Shown here: piece after piece, positions 27,928 through 37,048 of the stretch
How positions within the stretch are numbered: the first letter of the stretch is position 1
Layout of the letters: every line of letters starts with the position of its first letter
Translations under genes and position numbers: made by a program
Source of the DNA: Amycolatopsis saalfeldensis
GTDB taxonomy: Bacteria > Actinomycetota > Actinomycetes > Mycobacteriales > Pseudonocardiaceae
Length of the DNA stretch: 64,000 nucleotides
Assembly (NCBI RefSeq): GCF_900110575.1
Contig: NZ_FOEF01000001.1
Location: 682,001 to 746,000 of the forward strand
Direction: 5' to 3'
The notes under the pieces: generated by a model
What the model was told of the DNA's origin: nothing
The model's input: only the letters and a program-made list of their open reading frames with translations
Databases searched by the model: none

Positions 27928-28611
27928 GTGAGCGTGACGACCGAACCCCCACCGTCCGGCCCTGCGCCCGTCGACACCCGCCCGCGCCTGCGCGGGCACA
28001 TCCACTTCTGGTCCTTCTTCGGCGCGGTCGCCGGCGCCGCGGCGCTGATCAGCCTCGCCGCGTCGACCGTTTCGCCGCTCGCGGCGCTGGCCACGTCAGT
28101 CTACGGGCTGACCGTGCTGGGCCTGTTCGGCGTGAGCGCCCTGTACCACCGCCGGCTCTGGAGCCCGCGCGCGTACAAGTGGATGAAACGCGCCGACCAC
28201 TCGATGATCTTCTTCTTCATCGCCGGCACCTACACCCCGTTCGCCCTGCTGGCCATGTCCCAGCCCACGGGTTACATCGTCTTGGCGGTCGTCTGGGGCG
28301 GCGCGGTGCTGGGCGTGGGCATGAAGATGCTGTGGCCGCACGCCCCCCGCTGGCTCGGCGTCCCGATCTACATCGCCCTGGGCTGGGTGGCGGTCTTCGT
28401 GATGCCCGAGCTGGGCCACCACGCCGGCGTCGCCGCCCTCGTCCTCCTCTGCGTCGGCGGCCTGTTCTACACCATGGGCGCGGTCTTCTATGCCGTGAAG
28501 TGGCCGAATCACTGGCCGAATACCTTTGGGTACCACGAGTTCTTCCACGCGTGCACGGTGCTGGCGGCGGTGTCGCATTACATCGCGATCTGGCTGGCGA
28601 TGTACGCCTAG
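27928..28611 (+). CDS. trhA: PAQR/TrhA-family membrane protein (hemolysin III family)
   Basis: The 227-residue integral membrane protein has seven predicted membrane segments and the family's metal-site residues: ALYHRRLWSP with an early His, KRADHSMIFFFIAGTYTPF, and the late HEFFHACTVLAAVSHY histidines. TrhA proteins are linked to membrane fluidity homeostasis; the older hemolysin III name reflects an overexpression phenotype. A TANNNT-like TAACCT lies 5-6 nt before the GTG, so the mRNA may be leaderless. It is divergent from the cis-prenyltransferase gene. Confidence 0.9.
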   Translation: MSVTTEPPPSGPAPVDTRPRLRGHIHFWSFFGAVAGAAALISLAASTVSPLAALATSVYGLTVLGLFGVSALYHRRLWSPRAYKWMKRADHSMIFFFIAGTYTPFALLAMSQPTGYIVLAVVWGGAVLGVGMKMLWPHAPRWLGVPIYIALGWVAVFVMPELGHHAGVAALVLLCVGGLFYTMGAVFYAVKWPNHWPNTFGYHEFFHACTVLAAVSHYIAIWLAMYA

Positions 28612-28615
28612 CTGG

Positions 28616-28756
28616 TCACCGCAGCAGGAGTAGCACCGCCGCACCGAGGGTCCCCCTCGTGACGAGCAGCAGGAGTGCGTAGCGAAGTGTCGTCGGCCAG
28701 CCTGCGGATGAGGCGGCGAGCAGGGCGTCGTGCGTGGTCCCCCGGGTGACGTTCAC
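28616..28756 (-). CDS. Possible 46-residue single-span membrane peptide
   Basis: On the minus strand a GTG at 28756, with GGAAGG about 11 nt upstream, opens a 46-codon frame ending at 28616. The product has a polar N-terminus, then WPTTLRYALLLLVTRG and GTLGAAVLLLL, a Trp-Pro-Thr-Thr-led hydrophobic helix. Pseudonocardiaceae genomes contain many small proteins with a W-P-T-T/R-led transmembrane helix, often beside regulator genes; none of those partners is seen here. Coding is supported by the ribosome-binding site and hydrophobic pattern only. Confidence 0.45.
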   Translation of the reverse strand: MNVTRGTTHDALLAASSAGWPTTLRYALLLLVTRGTLGAAVLLLLR

Positions 28757-29275
28757 AGTCAGGACCTTCCAGTGGCGGGCCTAGAACTGCTACGGGCCTC
28801 GATCGCGCACGCTGGGGTCGCTGGCCGCCTGGCCTACGGCCGACCTCAAGATCGCCGTGGAAGTGGCTGTTCCTGCACGTCTACCCCGCACCAGGGGCAG
28901 GTCGAAGATCTAGCCACACTGGCGAGACTGACGAGCACCACGCTCGCCCGACGCTTCGCTGCGCTAATCAGCCGAACGCCAATGGTCCACCCGGCCTAGC
29001 GGCGGATAGCCGCCGCCCGACTCCAGCGCACCGACAGCCCGCCATCGCGCGTGAAGTCGACGCGCGCCGTGCATGTCCTCGCATGTATTGAATGCCGTCC
29101 GGCGCCCTGCCAGGGCAATACGGCATCGAACCGCACCATAGGAGTGATCTGATGCTTTCCGAAACCGATCAAGTAAAGAGTCGAGCAACCCAGAACCGGC
29201 CCCCCGATTATCCCACCGAGGAGGCATGCACTAGAATTCATCGACTAAATCTCGAAATTGGACATGGATGGCGAT
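28757..29275. other. About 520-bp gap before the OLD gene, with a base-composition shift
   Basis: The left part (to about 29080) has the GC-rich local composition and no intact gene. From about 29090 the sequence becomes clearly AT-richer and stays so to about 31000, marking the left edge of the OLD-gene segment. A GAGGAGG at about 29218-29224 is not followed by a usable start. No terminal inverted repeat, direct repeat or tRNA end was found. Confidence 0.5.
28996..29070 (-). pseudogene. Possible C-terminal remnant of a lost gene
   Basis: The minus strand ends with ARVDFTRDGGLSVRWSRA and a few more residues before a TAG at 28996. It reads like the last strand and helix of a GC-rich actinobacterial protein, but the frame upstream (29080-29241) looks non-coding and AT-rich. 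This would be consistent with the segment at 29090-31000 having inserted into or replaced an older gene. No family name can be given. Confidence 0.22.
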
Positions 29276-30969
29276 ATGCAGCTGGTTAAGTCGATACGAG
29301 TGGAAAATTTTCGCTCGATCCGCCTGATCGAGATCGACTCACCCGGCGATTACAATCCCATCGTCGGATTGAACAGTTCAGGAAAGTCCAATGTCCTAAG
29401 GGCACTAAACCTTTTCTTCAACAACATCGTCGACGAAGACAGTCGCGAACTGAACTTGATTCGCGACTTCTCAGACTACGCCCCCACAGGGAAGAAGAAG
29501 TATATAACATCGCATCCACTTTCAAGGTTCGAAAGCAGGATGACTTCCTCAATTCGCATAACCTAAAAGAATCCATCGCGATCACTCGAACTTGGACCCT
29601 GGACAGCCAGGGTCAATCGATGATAGATAGCTACTCATTCGGAAATAGTTTCTCTTCTTTGAAGCCAGCCGAGAGCACCGAGGTACCAAACCTCCTGCTC
29701 TTTATCAGAGCCGTCCAGTTCAGGTATATCCCGAATCACGCCCGCCCAGCAGACCTAATTCGCCAGTTCGCCCAACCGCTTCGCGCCGAACTAATCAAGC
29801 GGCTCCAAGGAACGCAGGAATACCGACAAGGTGCAGTCGCCGACCTCATGTCAGCGCTGTCACGCACCGGCGATCAGATGTTTGCAGACGTATCCGCCAG
29901 CGTAGGATCCGGGATAACAAATCTCTCAGTTAACGCGACACTACCCACAGACTTTGCCGAACTCGCGTTTGAGGTGGCGCTCCAGTCCGTTTCGAACGGA
30001 AGGGGTCGCTCTCCGGAAATGGAAGGATCGGGCGCGCAGTCATTTATCCTCCTGCACATCTTGAACCTCGTCGACCGTGTATCTCGCGGACGTGCGTTCG
30101 GCTGGGTACAAGCGAGCATTTGGGCGATAGAAGAGCCCGAGTCATTTCTCCACTCAGGCCTGCGTTCACGATTCGCAACAGACCTCGCTCGATACGCAGA
30201 TGACCCTCGTCGACAGATATTCGCAACCACACATCAGGATGAATTTGTACGAGTGGCCCCGATGGCCTGGATTGTCTCCCAAGGAGCGAGTGGATCCAGG
30301 GTAGAATGTCTACCCGCGAAAGAGACATTGGCAAAATCTACCAGGATGGCCATTACCTCGTACCGCCACCCGTTGCTCGAGTACCCCGATATTCCCATAG
30401 TCGTGGTCGAGGGAAGATTCGACGAGATATACCTAGGCGCCGCCGTTCGAGAGACAGGAATTCGGCCTCGCTGGAGAATACTTTCTCCAGACGATTCCTT
30501 TGGAGATGGCACCGCCGGCGACGCGTTAAAATCTTATCTGAAATTCAATCAATCAGCATTGAAGGCCCGGCCACTCTCCGCTCCAATCCTAGTACTTCGC
30601 GATTGGGAATCAAAGGATGTCGGCACCTACAGGAATCTACTGCAAGCACACCCTTACTCGAGCGCTATTGCAACGCCAGAGTCCATGACGAATCCCGAGC
30701 TCGGACCTTCTTTCGTTGGCATTGAACGCTATCTCGGAACTAAATTTGTCGTGAAGACAATAGGAAGAAAAGACCTGCTAAAAAGATCAAACGGTGACGA
30801 GTTCTACGAAATTTCAAAGTCAACCCTCTCAACGGGTAAACGCAGGCTGTCCGACGCGGTGCTTCGCGGAGAACCTGCCGGAACGTATCTCGGCGAGCTT
30901 GCAAAATGGCTAAACGGCGAAGTAGGGAAATTGGTCGACCAGGTTCCAGCAAGCGAATTCGTCAAGTAA
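29276..30969 (+). pseudogene. OLD-family ATPase/TOPRIM nuclease, interrupted by a 1-nt frameshift
   Basis: The N-terminal part reads MQLVKSIRVENFRSI, with Walker A GLNSSGKS (31-38), in one frame until a stop at 29564-29566. From about 29509 the next frame continues the same protein (IASTFKVRKQDDFLNSHNLKESI) through the ATPase end (WAIEEPESFLHSGLR) into a TOPRIM domain (IPIVVVEGRFDEIYL; LVLRDWESKD) to 30969. Loss of one base at about 29506-29509 explains the break. OLD proteins couple ATP hydrolysis to DNA cleavage and many act in phage defence. No UvrD-like GajB helicase lies beside it, so it resembles stand-alone class 1 OLD. Base composition is far less GC-rich than the flanks, indicating transfer. 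Start ATG 29276 follows GGATGG; ATG 29264 is an alternative. Confidence 0.82.
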
Positions 30970-31010
30970 TCGCGATCTCCAACCCCAAAGCTGCGTACTG
31001 TCAGACTGAA

Positions 31011-32906
31011 TCAGCCCAGCAGCATGGGCGCGGCGAGGAACTGCTCCGGGATCGCGAAGGCGTCCACCAGCGCACGCGCGTGCGGACGCAGCTCCGCGCA
31101 CAGCCCGTTGACCGCGGCGGTCACGGCCTTCGAGCGCGAAGCCGTGAGGCGGCCGTGCTCAAGGAACCACGCGCGGTCCTCCTCGATGGCCGACAGGGCG
31201 TACAGGTCGCAGACTCGCTCCAGCAGCGCCTTCGCCTCCGCGTCCTCGCACGACGAGACCGCGCGTGCGAAAGCGTCCAGCACCAGGCGGTCGACGTGCA
31301 CGCGGCCGGCGCGCAGCACGTGGTCCTGCGCCGCGTTGAACACGCCGAACGGGTCGTCCGCCGCCTTGCGCAGCCGGTTCGCGACGCCCTCCAGGACGTG
31401 CTCCTCCCGGTCCTCGAACAGCTTCTGCTGCCACTCACGGTCGAACAGCACGTCGCCGTCGTCGGATTCGGTCAGGCGCTCCACGACCTGGCGGGCGGCG
31501 GTGCGTTCGAGCACCGCGCCCACCAGCTGTTCCGCGACGAACCGCGCCGTCGCCAGCGGGCTGAGGTCTTCGAAATACTCCTTGTACTGCGTCAGCAGGC
31601 CCTTCGCGACCAGTTGCAGCAACACGGTGTTGTCGCCCTCGAACGTGGTGAACACGTCGGTGTCGGCCTTCAGCCCGGCGAGCAGATTCTCCGACAGGTA
31701 ACCGGCACCGCCGCAGGCCTCGCGCGCGGCCTGGATCGTGCGCGTCGCGTGCCAGGTGTTGAACGCCTTCAGTCCCGCGGCGCGCGCCTCCAGCTCACGC
31801 TGCTCCTCCTCCGACGCGTCCGACGGGATGTCATGCAGCTTCGAGACAAGCTCCTCCTGCGCGAAGTGCAGCGCGTACGTCTTCGCCAGCGCGGGCAGTA
31901 GTTTCCGTTGGTGGCCGAGGTAATCGAGGATGACCACCTCGTCGCCGTCCGGACGCTTGAACTGGCGTCGCTGCTCTCCGTAGCGGATCGCCAACGCGAG
32001 CGCGCGCTTCGTGGCGTTGCCCGCGCTGCCGCCGACGCTGACCCGGCCGCGGATGAGCGTGCCCAGCATGGTGAAGAAGCGCCGGCCGTCGCTCTCGATC
32101 GGGCTGGAGTAGGCGCCGTCCTCGGCGACGTCACCGAAGCGGTTCAGCAGCGCCTCGCGCGGGACGCGGACGCGGTCGAAGGTCAACCGTCCATTGTCGA
32201 CACCGTTGAGGCCCGCTTTACGGCCGCAGTCCTCGATTGTGACGCCGGGCGCCGGCGTGCCGTCAGCGTCGCGGATCGGCACCAGGAAGGCATGCACGCC
32301 ACGGGATTCGCCGCCGGTCACGAGCTGGGCGAAGACGACGGCCAGCCGCCCGTCGCGCGCCGCGTTGCCGATGTATTCCTTGGTGGCGCCCGAATCCGGG
32401 CTGTGCACCACGAACTCGCGCGCTGCCGGGTCGTAGGTCGCGGTGGTGTGCAGGTTCTGGACGTCGGAGCCGTGGCCGTGCTCCGTCATCGCGAAACAGC
32501 CGAGGGTGCTGAGATCCATGATGCCGCGCAGGTACTTCTCGTGGTGCCGCTCGGTGCCGAGCAGTTGCACCGCGCCGCCGAACAGGCCCCACTGCACCCC
32601 GGCCTTGACCATCAGTGAGAGGTCGCCGAAGCCGAGCATTTCGAACGACGTCACCGAGCCGCCGACGTCGTTCCCACCGCCGTACGCGACGTCGAAACCG
32701 AGCCCCGGCTGGTCGGTCCGCGCCAGCCGGCGGAGGTTTTCCAGCACCTGCGCGCGGTGCGCCTCGATGTCGAGATTGGCCGGATCGCTGAAGTCCTCGG
32801 CCGCCATCTGCGCGCGCACCTCGCGCCGGAGCCCGGCCCAACGGCCGTCCAGGACGGCGGTCAACGCGCCGGGGTCCACTTTGGTCGGAACGGCAGGGAT
32901 GTCCAC
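31011..32906 (-). CDS. Acyl-CoA oxidase-like acyl-CoA dehydrogenase family enzyme
   Basis: The 631-residue flavoenzyme is longer than a simple acyl-CoA dehydrogenase (about 390 residues) and follows the acyl-CoA oxidase layout: an N-terminal helical domain, the FAD-binding CFAMTEHGHGSDVQNLHTTATYD, GRLTFDRVRVPREALLNRF, the helical GRVSVGGSAGNATKRAL, the catalytic-base region TTFEGDNTVLL, and a C-terminal ACOX domain of about 200 residues. It should catalyse the first alpha-beta oxidation of an acyl-CoA. GTG 32906 is preceded by GGAGG. It stands alone between the OLD segment and the 33-34 kb repeat array. Confidence 0.88.
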   Translation of the reverse strand: MDIPAVPTKVDPGALTAVLDGRWAGLRREVRAQMAAEDFSDPANLDIEAHRAQVLENLRRLARTDQPGLGFDVAYGGGNDVGGSVTSFEMLGFGDLSLMVKAGVQWGLFGGAVQLLGTERHHEKYLRGIMDLSTLGCFAMTEHGHGSDVQNLHTTATYDPAAREFVVHSPDSGATKEYIGNAARDGRLAVVFAQLVTGGESRGVHAFLVPIRDADGTPAPGVTIEDCGRKAGLNGVDNGRLTFDRVRVPREALLNRFGDVAEDGAYSSPIESDGRRFFTMLGTLIRGRVSVGGSAGNATKRALALAIRYGEQRRQFKRPDGDEVVILDYLGHQRKLLPALAKTYALHFAQEELVSKLHDIPSDASEEEQRELEARAAGLKAFNTWHATRTIQAAREACGGAGYLSENLLAGLKADTDVFTTFEGDNTVLLQLVAKGLLTQYKEYFEDLSPLATARFVAEQLVGAVLERTAARQVVERLTESDDGDVLFDREWQQKLFEDREEHVLEGVANRLRKAADDPFGVFNAAQDHVLRAGRVHVDRLVLDAFARAVSSCEDAEAKALLERVCDLYALSAIEEDRAWFLEHGRLTASRSKAVTAAVNGLCAELRPHARALVDAFAIPEQFLAAPMLLG

Positions 32907-33099
32907 GGCTCCTCCGATGCGGCTGCGTTACTGCTCGTTTTGCCACCTATAAGGAAGACTGCCCCACCGCGACGACCCCCGCAGGCCGAGGTGAGAAGGA
33001 AGACTCGATCGTTTGGCCTGGGCACGGCCGGGGAAACGGCGGCAAAGGGGTCCGCCCGGAGCCCGGCACGGGTTGCGGTACCGCAGCAGCTGGCCTGGC

Positions 33100-34005
33100 A
33101 GTGAAGGGGACTTTCGCCGCTCCGGGCGCGCGAAGGGGACTCTTGCTCGTACGCGCGAAGGGGACGCTCACGGCCGCCACGTGCGAAAGGTGACCCTCGC
33201 CGCCGCGCGCGAAAGGGACTCTCGCTGCGGGCCGCGTGACGGGAACCCTCGAGCGCACGCGCGAAGGAGGAATCCTCGCCGCTGGCGCACGCGAAGGGGA
33301 CTCTCAGCCGCGCGAAAGGGACTCTCGCCGCAGGCCGCACGCGAAGGGAACTCTCGGCTGCACGTGCGAAGGGGGATCCTCGCCGCTGCCGCATGTGAAG
33401 GGACTCTCACTGCAGGCCGCGCGCGATAGGAGATCTCGGCCGCATGTGTGGCAGGGATCCTCACCACACGCCACGCAGGAAAGGGACTTTCGCCACTGCC
33501 GCATACGAAGAGGACCCTCGCCCGCGCGTACGAAGGGGACTCTCACCACACGCCGTGGGAAGGTGGGCCCTCGGCCACGCGTACGAACGGGGACCCTCGC
33601 CACACGCCGTGCGAAGGAGGGTCCTCGGCCACGCGTACGAAAGGGGGCTCTCGGCCGCGCTAACGGGACCCTCACCCGCGTACGAAGAGGGCCACACGCC
33701 ACACGCGACAGGAGCCCTCGGCCGCGACAGGGAACCTTGCCGCACGCCCGCGCACGAAGGGACTTCGCCGCTGCCTCGCGTGAAGGGGACTCTCGCTGCA
33801 CGCCGCGTGCGAGGAGGGGCCCTCGGCAGCACCTGCGAAAGGAGCCCTCGCCACACCGCGCGCGAAAGGACTCTCGGCTGCGCGCTAAGGGGACACTCGC
33901 TGCACGCCACGCGCGAAAGGGACTTTCGCTCGCGCGTGTAAGCGAAAGGGACACTCGCTCGTGCGCGCGAAGGGGACCCTCCGCCGCGTGCGAGGGTCCC
34001 CTTCG
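33100..34005. repeat. Degenerate array of about 34 units with core GCGCGAAGGGGACTCTCG
   Basis: Counting by eye, about 34 imperfect copies of GCGCGAA(A/G)GGGACTCTCG with a variable GCCGC/GCAC spacer run head to tail, each 21-33 bp. All point the same way. The last copy is the left arm of the terminator hairpin of the neighbouring 185-residue protein gene (33968-34005). Internal copies carry substitutions and small indels, so the array is old or fast-decaying. ORFs through it are Arg/Gly/Ser-rich artefacts. The flanking 32907-33099 holds only the upstream region of the acyl-CoA oxidase gene. Confidence 0.85.
33968..34005 (-). terminator. Terminator hairpin of the RHH-like protein gene, sharing sequence with the repeat array
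   Basis: A perfect 14-bp stem (33968-33981 with 33992-34005) with a 10-nt loop starts 8 bp beyond the minus-strand stop codon at 34013. Its distal arm, CGAAGGGGACCCTC, equals the repeat core of the adjoining array. Confidence 0.8.
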
Positions 34006-34012
34006 GGGCGGC

Positions 34013-34570
34013 TCAGGCCAGGTCTGGGCCTTTTGCCCGTAGGTCGTCGACCTTGGTCATGGCCTCGCGTAGGTCGGCGAGCCAGGTGTCGGCGTGTTCG
34101 CCTACCAGGCGGACGGCCCAGACCAGGGCTTCCGAGCGGGAGCGCGCGACGCCTGCGTCCACCAAGGTGTCGAGGATCAGGCGCTCCGGCTGTCGCAGGC
34201 GGGTCATCACCGGGGCCGACAGTGTTGTGAAGAGGACTTTCGTGCCGCCGAGCTTCGCGCCCCAGGCGACCTTTCGCTGGTAGCGGTGCTCGGCCTGGCG
34301 GGCGATCTCGATGCGCTCGTCGCGGGTCTCCTCGCGGAATCGGCTGATTCGGCCGTCCTCGGCGGCCGCGCGGGCCGCGTCGTCGGCGTATTCGCCGGTC
34401 AGGGCGGGCAGTTCGCCCACGATGACGATCTCCTCGCGGTCGGCCGTGACCTCCGGCGCGCCCGTGAACCAACCGTCCGGGAGGCGTCCGCCCAGCCAGG
34501 CGGCCGCGTCTTCGGCCGACGGCACCTCGCCCTGTGACCAGCCGCCGCGGCCCTTCCAACCTCGTCCCAT
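34013..34570 (-). CDS. Conserved actinobacterial protein with a ribbon-helix-helix-like C-terminus
   Basis: The 185-residue product starts GRGWKGRGGWS. It has a region with LPDGWFTGAPEVTADREEIVIVGELP, a basic helical middle (RISRFREETRDERIEIARQAEHRYQRKVAWGAK), then LILDTLVDAGVARSRSEALVWAVRLVGEH. The last segment looks like the helix-turn-helix part of a CopG/ribbon-helix-helix fold (gene families with SRSEAL). It may be a DNA-binding regulator, but this is inference. ATG 34570 is preferred over GTG 34582 because GGTGGG lies about 5 nt before it. Its terminator is linked to the repeat array downstream. Confidence 0.7.
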   Translation of the reverse strand: MGRGWKGRGGWSQGEVPSAEDAAAWLGGRLPDGWFTGAPEVTADREEIVIVGELPALTGEYADDAARAAAEDGRISRFREETRDERIEIARQAEHRYQRKVAWGAKLGGTKVLFTTLSAPVMTRLRQPERLILDTLVDAGVARSRSEALVWAVRLVGEHADTWLADLREAMTKVDDLRAKGPDLA

Positions 34571-34672
34571 GTGTCCCACCACCCTGAAATACGTGCGATT
34601 ACATGATTACAACGTCACCGACGCTACGCCGAATACCGGCATCACAGGGCGGTGTTCACCAGGGGCGGAAAC

Positions 34673-36667
34673 TCAGCGTCGCAGCTGGGCCAGCAGGTCT
34701 TCCGCCGAAGTCACCGGGCGGTCGCAGACGTAACCGCGGCAGACGTACGCCGCCGGCGCGCCCGAGACCAGCGGGCGGTCCGCCAGCAGCGGGACCCCCG
34801 GCGCGTCCGGAGCGCCGCCGAGGACCACGCCACCCCCGTGGACGTGACGCGCGGCGGCGCTGACCAGCTCGGGCGCCGAGCCGACGACCGCGACCTGCAC
34901 CGGGCCCGACTGCGCGGCCTCCGCGACCGAAAGCCAGTGCCCGGCGAACCGCGGCGCCCGCGTCGCCAGCAGCCCGACGCGGCGCAGCGCAAGCTCGGCG
35001 GCGTCCCGGTAGCGCGCGGCCTGCTCGTGGCCGGCCAGCGCCGACGCCGTCAGCAGAGCGCCCGCCAGCGCGGACGCACCCGAGGGGCTCGCGTTGTCCG
35101 TGGGGTCGGAGGGGCGCTGGACCAGGGATTCGGCGTCGTCCGCGGTGTCGTAGTACGCGCCGTCCGCGGTCTCGGACGCGAAGTGCGCCAACGCGAGGTC
35201 GAGCAGCCGCGTCGCCTCGGTGAGCCACTGCGGTTCGCCAGTGGCCTGGTGCAGCGCCAGCAAACCGTCGGCGAAGCAGGCGTAATCCTCGAGCACCCCG
35301 GCGGAGCCGCCGACGACGCCGTCTCGCGAGCTGCGCCGCAGCCGACCGCCGACCACGTGCACGTCGAGCAGCAACGAGGCCGCGCCGCGCGCCAGCTCGA
35401 TCCACTGTGGACGGTCCAGGGCCACGCCCGCCTCGGCCAGCGCCGTGATCGCGAGCCCGTTCCACGCCGCGACGACCTTGTCGTCCCGCCCCGGTTGCGG
35501 GCGTGTGGCCCGCTCGGCCAGCAATGCCCGCCGGATCCGCTCGTAACGCTCGGAATCGGGGTCGTCGAGCAGGCGCAGCGTGGAGGCGCCCTCCTCGAAG
35601 GTGCCGGACTCCGTGACGCCGAACAGCCCGGCTGCCCACGCGCCGTCTTCGTCACCGAGCACGGAACGCAGCTGCTCCGGCGTCCAGACGTAGGTGAGGC
35701 CCTCGACGCCGTCCGTGTCCGCGTCGAGCGAAGCGGCGAACCCACCGTGGGGCGTACGCAGGTCCGTGGCCAGGAACTCAGCGACCCCTTCGGCGACGCG
35801 CTGGGCGAAGGCCGAGCCGCGCCGGGCCAGGTGCGCGTAGACACGCAGCAGCAAAGCGTTGTCGTACAACATCTTCTCGAAGTGCGGCACGGTCCACCCG
35901 GCGTCCACCGAGTACCGCGCGAAGCCGCCGGCCAGCTGGTCGTGGATGCCGCCGCGGGCCATCGCGTCGGCCGCCGACTCCGCCAGCGCGAGCGCCTCGG
36001 CCGAGCCGGTGCGCTCGTGGTGGCGCACCAGGAACTCCAGCACCATCGACGGCGGGAACTTGGGCGCGCCGCCGAAGCCGCCGTTCACCGCGTCGGCCTC
36101 CTCACCGAGCTTTCGCGCGGCGGCGGCCAGCACCTCGGCGTCCACCGCTGACTCCGGCAGCGGGCCGCCCTGCTCGGTGAGGTGCCCGATGATCTGCTTC
36201 GCGCTCGTGCGCAGGTCCTCCGGCCGCTCGGTCCACGCCTCGGCGACGGCGACCAGGAGCTGGCTGAACGACGGCATGCCCGCCCGCGGCGACGGCGGGT
36301 AGTAGGTGCCGCAGTGGAACGGTTCGCCCTCTGGGGTGAGGAAACACGTCATCGGCCAGCCGCCCTGACCGGTCATCGCCTGCGTGGCGGCCATGTAGAC
36401 GGCGTCGACGTCCGGCCGCTCCTCGCGGTCCACCTTGATGTTCACGAAGTGCGCGTTCATCAGCGCCGCGGTGCCCTCGTGCTCGAAGGACTCGTGCGCC
36501 ATCACGTGACACCAGTGGCAGGCCGCGTAGCCGACCGAAAGCAGGATCGGCACGTTGCGCCGGCGCGCCTCGGCCAGCGCTTCGGCACCCCACTGCCACC
36601 AGTCCACGGGATTGTCCGCGTGCTGCAGGAGGTACGGGCTGGTGGCGTCCGCCAGACGGTTCGGCAT
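34673..36667 (-). CDS. DUF255 thioredoxin-domain protein (YyaL/SSP411 family)
   Basis: The 664-residue protein opens with [25 protein letters not shown] and a thioredoxin-like domain with [18 protein letters not shown], the redox-type CxxC being C50-H-W-C53. A six-hairpin glycosidase-like helical barrel follows ([65 protein letters not shown]). The family is universal but its substrate is unknown. ATG 36667 gives the conserved N-terminus; ATG 36688 would add seven residues. The gene is the distal member of the mca cluster, as in mycobacteria. Confidence 0.9.
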   Translation of the reverse strand: MPNRLADATSPYLLQHADNPVDWWQWGAEALAEARRRNVPILLSVGYAACHWCHVMAHESFEHEGTAALMNAHFVNIKVDREERPDVDAVYMAATQAMTGQGGWPMTCFLTPEGEPFHCGTYYPPSPRAGMPSFSQLLVAVAEAWTERPEDLRTSAKQIIGHLTEQGGPLPESAVDAEVLAAAARKLGEEADAVNGGFGGAPKFPPSMVLEFLVRHHERTGSAEALALAESAADAMARGGIHDQLAGGFARYSVDAGWTVPHFEKMLYDNALLLRVYAHLARRGSAFAQRVAEGVAEFLATDLRTPHGGFAASLDADTDGVEGLTYVWTPEQLRSVLGDEDGAWAAGLFGVTESGTFEEGASTLRLLDDPDSERYERIRRALLAERATRPQPGRDDKVVAAWNGLAITALAEAGVALDRPQWIELARGAASLLLDVHVVGGRLRRSSRDGVVGGSAGVLEDYACFADGLLALHQATGEPQWLTEATRLLDLALAHFASETADGAYYDTADDAESLVQRPSDPTDNASPSGASALAGALLTASALAGHEQAARYRDAAELALRRVGLLATRAPRFAGHWLSVAEAAQSGPVQVAVVGSAPELVSAAARHVHGGGVVLGGAPDAPGVPLLADRPLVSGAPAAYVCRGYVCDRPVTSAEDLLAQLRR

Positions 36668-36721
36668 GGTTACCAGGGTGTCATCCACCCGGTCCGGCGC
36701 CGTCGCCGGACCGCTTCAGGG

Positions 36722-37048
36722 TCAGTCGGTCTTCGACGGGCTCGAGCTCGACTTGTCGACCGGTTTCGCTTCGTCTTCCTCGGGCTGGGGAGCCGGCTCC
36801 GAGCTCTCCTCGGGCGCCTTCTCCTCCGTGTCGAAGCTCGCCGGCACCTTCTTCAGGTGCTTGCTCATCGACCGCACCAGGAAGACGACGGCGATCAGGA
36901 ACAGGATCAGCACCAGCAGGCCGACGGGGGACGACTTGCCGAAGTCCTCACCCTGGCCGCCGTTGTCCCCGCTGTCCGGCTGCTGCGCCAGGAACAGGGC
37001 CGACGCCGTGAGCGGGACCACCGCGACGGCCGGCACACCGAAACTCAT
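36722..37048 (-). CDS. Small membrane protein of the mca operon
   Basis: The 108-residue product has an N-terminal hydrophobic segment (possible signal or first span), a polar [10 protein letters not shown] loop, a clear second span [21 protein letters not shown], and a long acidic Ser/Glu/Pro tail. It corresponds in position and layout to the small membrane gene that follows mca in mycobacteria (Rv1083). Its ATG overlaps the mca stop by 4 bp (ATGA), so it is translationally coupled. The function is unknown. Confidence 0.8.
   Translation of the reverse strand: MSFGVPAVAVVPLTASALFLAQQPDSGDNGGQGEDFGKSSPVGLLVLILFLIAVVFLVRSMSKHLKKVPASFDTEEKAPEESSEPAPQPEEDEAKPVDKSSSSPSKTD

Noticed and set aside
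28730-28999. Possible transposase remnant on the plus strand
   Set aside because: The translated frames show no DDE or HTH motif and no terminal inverted repeats.
29500-29512. Programmed -1 ribosomal frameshift in the OLD gene
   Set aside because: No X-XXY-YYZ slippery heptamer or obvious downstream hairpin; a one-base deletion or sequencing error is simpler.
29276-30969. Gabija (GajA-GajB) defence system
   Set aside because: The OLD-type ATPase/TOPRIM gene has no UvrD/PcrA-like helicase gene on either side.
33100-34005. CRISPR array
   Set aside because: Repeats are imperfect, unit length varies from 21 to 33 bp, there are no distinct spacers, and no cas genes are nearby.
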